From Musa acuminata AAA Group (Eukaryota > Streptophyta > Magnoliopsida > Zingiberales > Musaceae): a stretch of 64,000 nucleotides of DNA. The position numbers and the translations under genes were made by a program. Positions 15,286-26,450 of the stretch are shown here, one piece after another; position 1 is the stretch's first letter, and each line of letters begins with the position of its first letter. The stretch lies in NCBI RefSeq assembly GCF_036884655.1, contig NC_088342.1, positions 9,729,501 through 9,793,500 of the forward strand, written 5' to 3'. The notes beneath the pieces are model-generated. The model did not search any database. It was given only the letters and a program-made list of their open reading frames with translations, and was not told the DNA's origin.

Positions 15286-15302
15286 CACGTGCAACCCACG
15301 TG
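15286..15302. promoter_or_regulatory. Pair of G-boxes (CACGTG)
   Basis: Two perfect CACGTG motifs at 15286-15291 and 15297-15302 are 11 bases apart, about one helix turn, roughly 285-300 bases upstream of the AMMECR1-domain start codon. G-boxes are bound by bZIP and bHLH factors in plants. Function here is inferred from spacing and position only. Confidence 0.45.
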
Positions 15303-15637
15303 AGTCATAGATTCTCATTGTTTCAATGCTCAAATAACAGCTGCTTTTTATTAGATTAAATGATGGATAATACGCTTTTGATGAGTTCTAACATTAGACA
15401 TATCGACTGTATAATAAATAATGCATTAACCATTATGATGTCATGCAGTAATACAGATAAAAAAGACCTGCTTGCTTAGTCACAGTAGAGAAGACAGAGA
15501 GCTCTCGATGAAATGAGTTACAATGCCGAACACACAACATGGACTTCGTTCATGGAGAAACAAACCTAGGAGATCATTGGCGATGCTATGGGATTCTTAG
15601 GTGTATTATCACCATTGCGACGGAGACCATCTCATCG

Positions 15638-16243
15638 TCATCGACCGGATGACTGTTCTCTGCCGCCGGTGGGTGGTGGAGGAGGAGCTGGTGAATTCAC
15701 AGACACGAAGTTGGCTCGACAGAGGGGGCAGTTGGAGTGCGATTTCAGCCAAGCATCGATGCATGGAACGTGGAAGGCATGGCTGCACTTGGGGAGCAAC
15801 CGGAGGCTCCCGTCCTCCCGGAACTTGCTCGGGCACACCGCGCGATCGGTGCCCTCGACCAGACCATCGCCTCTCTCGGATCTGCAGACCGTGATGTTAC
15901 CGATCACGGCCTCGTCGAGCCCATTCGATGGGCAGAAGCGCCAAGCTTCACGGACGTCGGGCCCTGGTCCAGGCCGGGGCCGCCCCCGTGGAGAGCTGAA
16001 GGTGCCGCAGTACTTCGAGACGATGGTGTAGTAGCTAAGGAGGAGGAAGGCGCTCGTGAGGATGCCGACGATGGCGATCAGGAGCAAGGGGAAAGTACTG
16101 CCGGAGCTCTCGTTGGTGAAATTAACGACGGGAGAGGCATGAGGTGGGAAGACGACGTAGCACCATTGGGGGCAGTAGAAGCTGCAGAAACCCAAAGAGA
16201 AGTCCTTGCTTTGCTGCTTGTCAATGGTGGCCATGGCCAACAA
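15638..16243 (-). CDS. ATL-type RING-H2 protein with the first zinc cysteine missing
   Basis: This intronless ORF of 201 residues has the architecture of plant ATL E3 ubiquitin ligases: one membrane segment (about 52-74), the GLD signature (GLDEAVI at 108-114) and a RING-H2 near the C-terminus. The RING ligands visible are Cys137, Cys153, His155, His158, Cys161, Cys172 and Cys175, with the conserved Trp165. The expected first cysteine, three residues before Cys137, is Arg134 (codon CGC at 15842-15844). The next family positions, usually Leu and Glu after the second cysteine, are Pro138 and Lys140. The length is short for ATL51/54-like members, which continue well past the RING. An active copy would sit in a membrane and transfer ubiquitin; with one of eight ligands lost this one may be impaired or a pseudogene. 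Met4 is an alternative start. Confidence 0.82.
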   Translation of the reverse strand: MLAMATIDKQQSKDFSLGFCSFYCPQWCYVVFPPHASPVVNFTNESSGSTFPLLLIAIVGILTSAFLLLSYYTIVSKYCGTFSSPRGRPRPGPGPDVREAWRFCPSNGLDEAVIGNITVCRSERGDGLVEGTDRAVCPSKFREDGSLRLLPKCSHAFHVPCIDAWLKSHSNCPLCRANFVSVNSPAPPPPPTGGREQSSGR

Positions 16244-16249
16244 AGAGAA

Positions 16250-17147
16250 GAGATCAGGCTGAGGAGGTCTTCTCTATCGCAGTGGAAGTGCTGCCAGTGG
16301 AGGATGTTTATGGGCTTCCAGTGTAACTAATGGCATGTTGGAGTCAGTTTATGGTTATTGTCTTGGGAGTTAGGAAGCTGATGGAAGTATGATTGAAGTC
16401 TGCTCTTAATCCAACATGAACAATATGATTCAATGATCACTCTCCCGAAGGAGAGTAGGTCAATATTTGCCAAGAAGACAGGAAAGAGATAGCCAGGCGG
16501 CACTCCGAAGACATGTCAAAAACCTGCCGTCAATCTGCGTTTCATCTTTTGGTGTCTCTGCTCTCCCAACAGTGAAATGAGCTCAAGCTGTTCATCGAGT
16601 AGTTCACCAATGGATATGCTTGCTGTCATCATAGCGTTGACAATTTGGTTGCTACAATGCCAATGAATGCATACATAAAAAAGGATCTGTGATACTTGTT
16701 CTTTGTATGATTTGAAAAGAAGGGGAAGAACATGTCTGCGAAAGACACAGTAATGATGTGATCAGTCTCCACTGACGTGAGAGGCGATCCATGCAAATGC
16801 CCGCCATGGCCATACCAGTCTGCATCACACTTTCCAAGGGGAAGGAATCAGATATTATTGTGGGCACGCACTCTGTCGTGGATTCGATTCCACCCGTATC
16901 CAGATGCAGGATTGCGAGTTGAGTAAAGATCTGTGTATAATTCCAATCTAATTTTAAGTGGATATCAAAGAAGATTTGTGTATAATTAAAAAGATAAATT
17001 AGAAAAAATAAGTGGAGAAAGAATAAACGAATGGACGGAGATGAGAGGAAGGAGAGGGAGGAAGAAAGGTGTTTCTCGAAAACAACGCATTGAGACTCAT
17101 CTGAAAGGATAAGAACGACACGACTCTCTCCTCATCCGAGCCCACAT

Positions 17148-17186
<39 letters not shown>

Positions 17187-17280
17187 TCTGTCTCTGAGTC
17201 AACGAAGTCCTTTAGACTTATGCTATCTATCATCTGATTCCAGCAGCGGAAGCAAGCAGAGAGGAAAGGAAGGATTTTTG
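16250..17280. other. Intergenic stretch, no gene seen
   Basis: No ORF here resembles a family. A CT microsatellite at about 17150-17182 lies in the likely leader of the PLATZ gene. Confidence 0.5.
17150..17182. repeat. CT microsatellite in the probable PLATZ leader
   Basis: About 16 CT units end roughly 100 bases upstream of the first in-frame ATG (17283). Pyrimidine-rich leaders of this kind are common in plant genes. Confidence 0.9.
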
Positions 17281-17282
17281 TG

Positions 17283-18317
17283 ATGATCAAGGTGGCGGTC
17301 AATCAAGAATCACCGTTCAGAGAGCTAAATATCAAGAACAGGCGAATCATGGTGAGTTTCCCCAAAAGGATTGTTGCTGGCTTCGAAGTTGGTGGCTTTT
17401 TTTGCTGTGTCTGATGATGATGATGGGGGATGGAACAGGGCGGAGGAGGGACGGCGGAGGAGAAGGGTAGGTGGCCGCGGTGGCTGCGACCGCTTCTGTC
17501 GACGAGCTTCTTCGTCCAATGCGAGCACCACGCTGACTCTCACAAGAGCGAGTGCAATATGTTCTGCCTTGACTGCACGAACGGCGCTCTCTGCTCCCTC
17601 TGCCTCGCCCACCACCGCGGCCACCGCGCAATCCAGGTCCATTTGTTCTGAAGCGTCTCTCTCAGTCATGCTTTGCGTTTCCTTGGCCTCCCATAGGAGT
17701 GGCTCTGTGTCTCCCCACCATAAAGTTGGCTCTTCTGATGGGATCTCGATTGCAGATACGGAGGTCTTCCTACCACGACGTGATCAGAGTTTCCGAGATC
17801 CAGAAGGTACTGGACATCACCGGCGTGCAGACGTACATCATCAACAGTGCCCGTGTCGTCTTCCTCAACAAGCGCCCACAGCCGAGGCCCGGCAAGGGCG
17901 TCACCAACACCTGCGAAGTCTGCAATCGGAGCCTCCTCGACTCCTTCCGCTTCTGCTCCCTCGGCTGCAAGGTCTGCACTCTCAGTCTCTCTCCAAAACC
18001 CAGTCTTTCCACCAAACCTTCATGTCCTCTCTCTTTCTGTAACCAATTGTTCGATGAAATGCCCGTTTCAGATCACCGGTACTTCCTCCGACTGCCGCAA
18101 GAAGAAAAAGACGAAGAACAAGAAGAAGTCAACGGCCGAATCAGACTCGGAGGAGTCTTACTTGAGAAGCAGCAGCCCCGGTTACGAGAGGAGAAACGTG
18201 ACACACAGCTTCACACCATCGACGCCGCCGCCGACCGCCGCCAGCTTCCGCACCGCTAAGAGAAGGAAAGGCGTCCCCCACAGAGCCCCCTTCGGAACCC
18301 TCCTACTGGGGTTCTAA
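17283..18317 (+). CDS. PLATZ family zinc-dependent DNA-binding protein
   Basis: Four exons, 17283-17351, 17439-17636, 17756-17971 and 18072-18317, all in phase 0 with GT-AG borders, give 242 residues. PLATZ proteins are plant-specific, bind A/T-rich DNA and usually repress transcription in the nucleus. The first zinc region spans Cys51-His85 (FFVQCEHH, then Cys62, Cys66, Cys69, Cys75, Cys78, His82, His85). The central helix block [20 protein letters not shown] lies at 90-109. The second zinc region is Cys142-x2-Cys145-x10-Cys156-x3-Cys160. The tail is Lys- and Ser-rich ([11 protein letters not shown]) and may be a nuclear localisation signal. The start is uncertain: the first exon offers Met1 (17283) and Met23 (17349), and the latter would leave only ATG in exon 1, a layout seen in other PLATZ genes. 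Confidence 0.92.
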
Positions 18318-18319
18318 GC

Positions 18320-20470
18320 CCAGTCCCCCATCACTATTAGATACCATGAAGTAGTATCATCATCATATATTTGTCACCATAGTAGGCTCGATCGAAACAG
18401 TATCACCTCTCTCTCTCTCTCACACACAGACACCAATTCATGGTTCCTAGGAAGCACATGTATGGTAGTGATATATAGCTGGTGTTAGGCCCATTACAGA
18501 GGTTGTGTGTGTATAATAGATAGGAAAAGGTTGTAGTTGCATTGCAGTTTAGTAACGTGATATGTGAGTGTAGATATTGAAGGGGGTGGTAACTAAAGAG
18601 GAATGCGTAGTTTGCTTGCACGGTGAGTTGTGGTCGATTCCAGGAGCTCGATGGCTTCTCTTGTTCTTCCGTGTTGGCTGCCTGGTTGTCGACATGGCGA
18701 TGTGGTCGTCGTATCACGTTGACTTTTAGGTAGCGTGCACCGACCGTCTTCACAAGCTCAGGGACCACCCATCGTTCTCGCGTAGCAGCAGCTGCAATAA
18801 CGACGACGCCATCGTCTTCTGTGGCTCTCATCATCTCACACCACAGGTTGCACGAACCCTACTGTTTCTGCTGGAGCAGCGCCTTCTTCTTCTGATGCAC
18901 GTATAATGCAGCCATTCCATGTCCACGTGATCTCAGTACTGAGCTGCTCCGCTGCTGCATAGACAGGTTCTCGGATCATGATGAGCAGATCATCGTTATG
19001 TCATGTCAAATCTTCTCGCCTTAGATTTTCCCGTTTGTTCCATGCAGTGCATCAAAGATGGGAAAACCAGAGAGAGAGAGAGAGAGAGAGCACTCGAGAT
19101 TGTCGACATGACATTAATGTGCCACAAAGCTTCGCTGCTTTCGGACGATCTCATCACCTGCCTTCTTTCCCCTTGGGACCTCACGTTTATGACCACCATT
19201 GCATCATATGCTATCCATGTGCATCAAATAGCAGGTCTCCTTGGATCTCACCAGCCAAACTTCAATGATAGGATGGGGGTGAACCTAAAGAGCATAAAGT
19301 TATCACATTGTATGCCTTGCAAAGATTAGGCAAAATCATGCATGTTCGTGTCATATGGGATGCCGGGCTCCATTTGCATGCAACAGTAGTGGTAACAGCT
19401 CCTGTTTATTAACCTTATTAGAATGTTTATCCAGAACTCATTCCCTTGATCATACTTTTGACTGAACTGTCAAACGCGGCAACCTTCCCTTTCGAAGCAC
19501 ACATCATGATTTTACTGATTCAAACATCTTGGAGTATGTATCTCTTTGACTCGAGCACTAATCTGTGACAGAAGTCCAAAAGGGTGGTGGGTTTGACTAA
19601 ATGGTTGGAAAAAGAACTAAGTTCATCCGTTTTCTGTATTTTTGTACTAACATGAGAGCTGACCAAATCTCCTTCTAAGAATATTAAAAGATTAACATAC
19701 TCTAAACCTTGACAAAGATGCCGTTTGTATGTGGGTGTTGTCAATGTCGAGTTCTTTAAATACTGTCGCAAACCACCATGATAGTGCCACCATCATAAAT
19801 GCTTTGTGGAGATGGACAACGATGACTTTTTTGACATGCTAACATCTGAAACAAAAGGGTACGTGAACAGACGACGATACAGTAGAGAGGTAGAGAGGAG
19901 TTGACGTTCCCGTTGAGGTCAGGTTGGAAGCACCGTGTGGTGGGCGACGATAGGGGGGAGAGAGAGAGGGGGAGAGGAGTTGACGTTCCCGCTGGGGTTA
20001 GGTTGGCAGCTGTGTGTGGTGGACTCTACCCACAGTTCGAGGAACGCGTCCATCGCGTTTCCACAGGCGATGCTACTGCCATCCGCGACATGAACAGATC
20101 CGACCGTACACCGAATCACGTCAACTGGCGGTCAAATCATCATCATCATCGGATTGGGGAAGTATTGGGTGTAAATCCAGTCCACGCCGCACTCCCACGC
20201 ATCGCCACCGCAGATCCCAGAAAGTACGCATCTCAACGTACGGCGTCGAAGATGGATGGCTGATGGCGCCTGGGCGAAACGAACGGCCCATGATACGGAT
20301 CAGTGGTGTTGTCGTAATTATCAGATAATTTTCGTGATGATTACGGGAAACTCCTCTCCAACCTCTATGAATAGCCGTCAAAACGACAGCAAATGCCTCG
20401 CCGTCTCCAAAACTACGACTCGAGGGAAGGGAGAGAGGAGGGCAAGAGGCGGAGGGGGACGAGAGGTGAT
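18320..20470. other. Intergenic stretch, no gene seen
   Basis: Short CT/GA runs occur at about 18408-18421 and 19064-19090. A 79-bp-period duplication lies at 19893-20023. The 143-residue minus-strand ORF at 18403-18834 has no recognisable domain. Confidence 0.45.
19893..20023 (+). repeat. Imperfect tandem duplication, period 79 bp
   Basis: GAGAGGAGTTGACGTTCCCG begins at 19893 and again at 19972. Each copy continues with a related GGT(C/T)AGGTTGG and TGTGGTGG segment. A GA-rich spacer separates them. Confidence 0.8.
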
Positions 20471-20487
20471 CAGTGATTTGGTGGTCG

Positions 20488-21156
20488 ATGGCGGAGGAGG
20501 TGGTTCCGCGTTGGGGAGTGGAGGAGGAGGAGGAGGAGGAGAAGGTGGTGGGTCGGGAGGCCGAAGCCGGGTGGAAGTGCTGGAAGCACCCGGTGCAGAC
20601 CTCCTACGGCGTATGCCCCGCTTGCCTCCACGATCGCCTCCTTCGCCTCTGCCCAGACTGCGCCAACGTCCGACCCTGCGGCTGCTTCCCCTCCCCGTCC
20701 TCCTCGGCCTCTTCCTCCTCGCTCTCCTCCGCCGAGCTTCTCGACTCCGGGGCCGCTGTCGGGGCGGTGGGGCTCGTGTCGATTCTCGTGGATAGCGAGC
20801 CGGCCTTCCGGCGGTCTCGATCGGTCGGGTTCCCGCTGCCAAGATCGAGATCGGCGGCCGTCCCCGACGTGGACAGCGTGGCCCCGCTGCCGCGGGCTCG
20901 GCAGGGCCGCAAAGGGTGGGCGCCGTTCTGGCCGTTCTTGAGGGAAGCGAGGAGGAAGGAATCCTCGGAGGCGGAGCTGTACAGGTCGAGGTCGGTGGCG
21001 GCTGCGCGATCGGAGGCTCCAGCCGGCGGCAGGGAGAAGGAGGGGAAGGCAAAGGGAGGCCGATGGTGGCATTTCCCGAGCCCGATGAGGGTTTTCCGGC
21101 ACTGGAAGTCGGCGACGAAGGTGATGCAGGAGCGGTTGCCGTTACGGCGCAGGTGA
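20488..21156 (+). CDS. Uncharacterised plant protein with N-terminal Cys/His-rich motif
   Basis: This intronless ORF encodes 222 residues from the ATG of MAEEVVPRWG; an in-frame ATG five codons upstream is less likely. After a run of Glu residues comes a compact Cys/His cluster at 31-66: Cys31, His34, Cys43-x2-Cys46, Cys55-x2-Cys58, Cys64 and Cys66, with the core HP-x8-C-x2-C-x3-RL. This spacing recalls the N-terminal motif of plant OCTOPUS/DUF740-type proteins, but the rest does not let me assign it. The middle is Ser-rich. Two RSRSV-type motifs and a basic C-terminus (WWHFPSPMRVFRHWKSATKV-like) follow, which could contact a membrane. GC content and codon use are high, as in the ATL gene. 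The final codons overlap a possible donor (CAG|GTGAGA), so a further exon cannot be excluded. Function unknown. Confidence 0.7.
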   Translation: MAEEVVPRWGVEEEEEEEKVVGREAEAGWKCWKHPVQTSYGVCPACLHDRLLRLCPDCANVRPCGCFPSPSSSASSSSLSSAELLDSGAAVGAVGLVSILVDSEPAFRRSRSVGFPLPRSRSAAVPDVDSVAPLPRARQGRKGWAPFWPFLREARRKESSEAELYRSRSVAAARSEAPAGGREKEGKAKGGRWWHFPSPMRVFRHWKSATKVMQERLPLRRR

Positions 21157-21159
21157 GAA

Positions 21160-22696
21160 TCTCAAAAGAGAAATAACGGAGATCTCCCTCCGTTATCATC
21201 AACTCGGCATTAGTATCAATATTACCAGTTGGTATTCACCGTCGGAACATTTTGTAGACAACGATTGATTGATTAGCAGATACTAAAGCTTCCCTACTTA
21301 ACACATGTAGTTTCGTGCTCCGATCAACCCAAGTCCGTCTGATGTCGATCAGATGGCGAGGGGGGTCGCAGTGCAGGCTTCTATATCATGTACGATATCT
21401 CGATAATTGCATATATTGATGTCTTTGCGAATAGACTTCGGTCATAAAACTGCTGCGTGCTCTCCACGGCCAAAGGAGGTGATGTGTGGTGGGGATGTGT
21501 TCATGTTTTCCTTTTCTTTTTCTATTTTCTAAAGAAAATAAAAGAAGAGAGAAAGCACGAGTTGACAAAGTCAAAGGGACAGGATAACAAGTATGTGGAT
21601 GAGAACGATTTGTGGACTCATTAGCATGTTGGAATCTGAAAGGTCTTTTGCATTTGCTGTGTTTTATAATTAAGAAAATGATATTGGAAAGTATTTTAGA
21701 TTGTTGAGGTTGATATCTCACACCTCATGTCACCACTTGATATCATCAAATATTTGATTTAAAATGAATTAAGTCGGATCAATATCACCACGTGAAAATA
21801 ATGAGGTTTAATCATTTATACTTTTATCGGCAATCTTCGCTAGATATCCTACAAGTTCCTGATCATATTTTTATTAATCGATAAATAGTAGTCGAAAAAA
21901 AAAGTTATACTAAAAAATATGAGTGATTTAAAAAAAAATCCATAACTTTAACCCTTATTTTTTTTGCTAAGCGTTTTTACTTTTAAAAATACTCGAACAA
22001 CATCCCTAGATGAGCTATTTTACTAATTTACCCCTGGATAGCTAAGTGTTGTGGGAACAACCTTGAGCCATGGCCTCGGGGCCGACGTGACTTGGTTCGG
22101 GTCCAAATGAAGGGGATCTTTCTGGGACGACCCTTGAGTCCGCTGAGGTGGCCGGCTGCGATGGTCCGATCAGAAAGGGGAGTCGTTCCCTTCAGGAGGG
22201 GGCTCCTCGCCTGGGCGTCTAGTGGAAGGCCACCGTCTTCGCACCTGCACATAGGTCGGGTCAGGAAGCTCAACTCGACCCCTCCGATGATCTAGTTAGA
22301 AGATAGTGGCAGGGGATTTCTTTAGCTAAGTGGTGCTTTCTCTTTTTTTTCTCCTCCTGCTTCCTGATGAACGAGAGGGTATTTATAGGGAAGGTTATCG
22401 TTGTTTGATGTGCCTGCTCGCAGGGGCAGAATCGTACTTCTGGTAGTGTCTGACACCGATGTTGCCGTGACGTGAGGGATCGAGCTTGAGCAAGGTATTA
22501 ATGTGCCTCGGTCGGCATTCCGATCTGCGTTGACCGGGTGTTGTGAGGCGTCATTTGGGTCAATTGACGTCACCCGAGTCTTATCGTAATTATTATCCTC
22601 GTCACTAAGCTATTGTTTTTGGTCTAAAACAATGGCTTTTGGATCATTGGTTTAGTAAGGTTTTGAGGTTCTGTTCAGGTTAATGATGGTTCACTG
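21160..22696. other. Intergenic stretch with an LTR-like fragment
   Basis: There is no gene. About 22030-22600 differs in base composition from its surroundings. On the minus strand it carries CCCTATAAATACCCTCTC (around 22375-22392), which looks like the core promoter of an LTR. I found no paired LTR or reading frame, so this is only suggestive of a retrotransposon remnant. Confidence 0.35.
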
Positions 22697-23395
22697 TGTT
22701 GGGAAGAAACCTGTTAAAGCGGAATATTCTTTTCCCTCTTTGTGTATCAAAATGGGTTCCTCATCAAAATACCAACTTGGTATCCAAATGTAAATATCAA
22801 CCAGCACAGCATAAACAATAGAGCAAATAATCAATCACACAGTGAGACCAAATCTTTTAACGTGGAAAACCCAATGTGGGAAAAACCACGGGACTATAGT
22901 CCACCTCAAACTTCCACTATCAATAATAATGATAATAGGTTTACAGTAAGGTCTTCTCTAGAATAACTAGAGGATCAGAATAACATCAAGATCATAGATC
23001 TTGGCTCAAGAATAGCATATCTTCATCATATAGGATGGATCTCCTCAAAAGAGAATTCTAGGTCTCACAAAGTGGATATCACAGGAAAGTACCTTAGAGA
23101 GGGTAAACTGCAGATCAACACCATTAGGATTGTAGAGTTTGCTGCAAGGATTCTCCACATAAAATTTAGGCCGAAACTGACAACGTTTGACCACCGATCG
23201 TCAAGCAGAAAACTTAGAAACCTTACTTTCTCTCTCTATTTCTTTCTCTTTTCTCTTCTTTGTACGTCGCACGCTGCACGCTGCAATCTGATCTATTTTC
23301 CTCACCTTCTCTATCCTCTTTTTAATTTCTTTCATTTGCTTATTTAGGCTCAATGGGCCCAATTGTCTAAGCCCACATATGGGCTGGACCCAACA
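22697..23395 (-). repeat. 3' LTR of the 22.7-27.9 kb Copia element
   Basis: This 699-bp terminal repeat has inverted ends TGTTGGG/CCCAACA. The inner boundary is fixed by the adjoining polypurine tract and the outer boundary by the terminal TG. The bases just outside are CACTG. Confidence 0.88.
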
Positions 23396-23408
23396 ATTCT
23401 CCCCCTCC
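23396..23408 (-). other. Polypurine tract of the Copia element
   Basis: On the minus strand it reads GGAGGGGGAGAAT directly before the 3' LTR. This is the usual plus-strand primer position. Confidence 0.85.
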
Positions 23409-23411
23409 AGC

Positions 23412-25412
23412 TCATATGGTGGGCTGTACCGAGCGGGGCAAAGACTTTGTCAACATATCTGAACCATTCTTATTGGTATGCACCTTTTCCAATTGTAATT
23501 CTTTCATCTCAAGCACATCACGAATCCAGTGATATCTCACATCAATATGCTTGGATCTAGAATGGTATGTTGAATTCTTGGAGAGGTGAATGACGCTCTG
23601 ACTATCACAGTAAACAGTATATACTTCATGTTTCAAGCCCAATTCCTATAGAAACTTTTTCATCCATAAAGTTTCCTTACAGGCTTCAGTAACTGCTATG
23701 TATTATGCTTCTGTGGTTGATAGAGCAACACACTTCTGTAACTTAGACTGCCAAGAGACTGCTCCTCCTGCAAATGTCATCAAGAATCCCGAAGTGGACT
23801 TCCTGGAATCAATATCACCTGCCATGTCTGCATCTGTGTAGCCTTCTAACACAGGTTCATCACTGCCAAAACATAAACACAACCTGGAAGTACCTCTTAG
23901 ATATCTTAATATCCATTTCACTGCTGCCCAATGTTCCTTTCCAGGATTAGAGAGAAATCGGCTGACAACTCCAACTGCATGAGCTATATCTGGCCTAGTA
24001 CAAACCATAGCATACATCAAACTGCCTACTGCAGATGAGTAAGGCACTCTGGACATTTCTTCTTTTTCTTTCTCACTTGTAGGACATTGTTTCGAACTAA
24101 GCTTGAAATGACCTGCAAGTGGAGAACAAACTGCTTTGGCTTTACTCATGTTGAATCTTTCAAGAACCTTTTTAATGTAAGTCTCCTGAGATAGCCAAAT
24201 CTTCCTTTTCTTCCTATCACGAAGAATCTTCATGCCAAGTATTTGTTTCACCCATCTTAAGTCTTTCATGGCAAAAGACTTACTTAGCTCTCTTTTAAGC
24301 TTTTCAATTTTTTCAACATCATGGCCAACAATCAACATATCATCAACATATAGCAGTAAAATAATAAAATCATCATCTGAAAATTTCTTCATAAACACAC
24401 AATGATCAGATGTGGTTCTATCATACCCTTGGCTCATCATAAAGGAATCAAACTTCTTGTACCACTGTCTAGGTGCTTGTTTGAGTCCATATAAGCTTTT
24501 CCTAAGCTTACACACCATATTTTCTTTTCCCTTGACTTTAAAACATTCTGGTTGCTCCATGTAAATTTCTTCTTCTAAATCACCATGAAGAAATGCTGTT
24601 TTTACATCAAGTTGCTCAACTTCTAAATTCAAGCGGGCAGCCAAACCAAGAACAACTCGGATAGAGGACATTTTCACAACCGGAGAAAATATTTCTTCAA
24701 AGTCAATACCTTTCTTCTGACTGAATCCTTTCACAACTAGTCGTGCCTTGTATCTCTGTTGTGAGCTATTATATTCAGTCTTCAATTTATAAACCCACTT
24801 ATTCTTGAGAGCTTTCTTCTCTTTAGGCAACTTTACCAAGTCATAGGTGTGGTTCTCAAGCAAGGATCTCATCTCTTCTTGCATGGCTTTAATCCACTCA
24901 TTCTTATTCTCATGTAGAATAGCTTCTTGGTAAGTTTCTGACTCTCCCCCGTCAGTAAGCATAACATACTCATGTGGAGGATATCTGGTAGAGGGTTGTC
25001 GCTCTCTAGTGGATCTTCTCAATGAAATCTCAACTGGTGGTGGAGGTGCCTGTTCAGTTGGTTCAGCATCATCAACTGTAGGTGTATCATCACTGGTATT
25101 CTCATCACAATCATCTTGTTCATCTTCCCCATGATCATCATGAACTATAGGTGAAGGAACTAGACCCAAACTCCAAGGAATATAAACAGAGGTTTCTGGC
25201 TTCTCAACATTATCACCATCATCAAACAATTAGTCTTCAAGAAACACAACATCTCTGCTTCTAATAATCTTCTTGTTCACTGGATCCCATAATCTGTACC
25301 CAAACTCTTCATGACCATATCCCAAGAAGATACATACTTTTGCTTTACTATCAAGCTTGGACCTCTCATCTTTGGGAATATGAACAAATGCTTTACACCC
25401 AAAGACTCTCAA
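23412..25412 (-). pseudogene. Copia pol fragment: integrase C-terminal part, reverse transcriptase, RNase H
   Basis: Three minus-strand pieces follow one another: 25412-25230 (the post-integrase segment with VFGCKAFVHIPKDERSKLD), 25229-23703 (reverse transcriptase and most of RNase H) and 23642-23412 (RNase H end). The reverse transcriptase keeps its core, including KARLVVKGFSQ, QLDVKTAFLHGDL, YGLKQAPRQW and the catalytic YVDD box. RNase H is cut by a TAA at the position where the family has Glu in the EA-E-YIA motif (23700-23702). A further stop near 25230 separates the first two pieces. The frame is otherwise long, so inactivation is not very old. Confidence 0.9.
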
Positions 25413-25577
25413 ATGATTATAAGATATATCTTTTCCTCTCCATACTCTCTCTAGAACATCACCTTGAAGAGGAACTGATGCAGGTCAACTGTAGTTCTCA
25501 TAGCCCCCCCCCCCAAAATGACTTCGGTAACTTGGCGTGGGAAAGCATACACCTAATCCTTTCTTCAATGGTTCTGT

Positions 25578-26450
25578 TCATCCTTTCTGCCACACGTTCT
25601 GTTGAGGAGTTTTAGGAACTGTTTTCTCAAGCCTGATACCATGAAACCTGCAATAATTCTCAAAAGGACCCCTATACTCGCCACCATTATCTAATCGAAT
25701 ACACTTTAGTTTTCTGTCAGTTTCTCTTTCAACACTAACATGAAACTCCTTGAAAGCATCGAGTACTTGGTCTTTAGATTTCAAAGCAAAAGCCCAAACT
25801 TTTCTAGAATGGTCATCAATAAAAGTAACAAAATAAAGTGCACCTCTAAGAGTTCTAGTTTGCATAGTATGGACATTAGTATGAACTAAATCAATAACAT
25901 CTGATCTTCTAGATGATGGATATATCTGAAATGCAACTCTATGTGTTTTTCCAACTAAGCAATGATCACAAGATTTAAGAGATGTACCTTGCAACTCTGG
26001 TAAGAACTGCTTTCTAGCAAGAGTTTGAAGTCCCTTCTCGCTGATATGTCCAAGCCTCTTATGCCAAAGATCTATACTTTCACCTTTTCGAATTGCATTA
26101 ATCTCTCCTTTGTGTAGCTTAGCTTCCATGAAATAAAAAGAGTTAATCTTCTTTCCTTTTGCCATAATTAGAGAACCTTTAGTGAGTTTCCATTTACTTT
26201 CACCAAAATAATGTGCAAAGCCCTCATCATCAAGTCTACCTATAGATATCAAGTTAAGACGGATATCTGAAACATGCCTTACATCTTTGAGTATCAATTT
26301 ACTCCCAATACTGGTCTCTAAGCAAATATCTCCAATACCCACAATCTTAGATGTATCACTGTTTCCCATTCTGACATTACCAAAATCACCAGCAGTGTAA
26401 GATCTAAAGAAATCACTATGAGAAGTAACATGAAATGAAGCCAGAGTCAA
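25578..26450 (-). pseudogene. Copia pol fragment: protease end, GAG-pre-integrase and integrase core
   Basis: The minus-strand frame starts in the protease just after its active site and runs through the GAG-pre-integrase zinc region (HKRLGHISEKGLQ...CDHCLVGK) into the integrase core. The first catalytic Asp of the DDE triad is replaced by Asn (VHTNVHTM), the second is kept (RLDNGGEY), and the frame breaks right before the third, after TPQQN. A C-run (about 25505-25515) and further shifts follow at 25413-25577. Catalysis would be lost. Confidence 0.88.

Noticed and set aside
18403..18834. 143-codon minus-strand ORF downstream of the PLATZ gene
   Set aside because: No domain, compositional shift along its length, and it begins in a CT-repeat region. 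It looks like chance.
20378..21202. Long Pro/Arg-rich ORFs opposite the Cys-rich protein (274, 210 and 102 codons)
   Set aside because: These are reverse-strand shadows of a GC-rich gene; repetitive composition, no domain.
22692..22696. CACTG as target-site duplication of the 22.7-27.9 kb Copia
   Set aside because: The outer end of the other LTR is missing, so no second copy can be tested.
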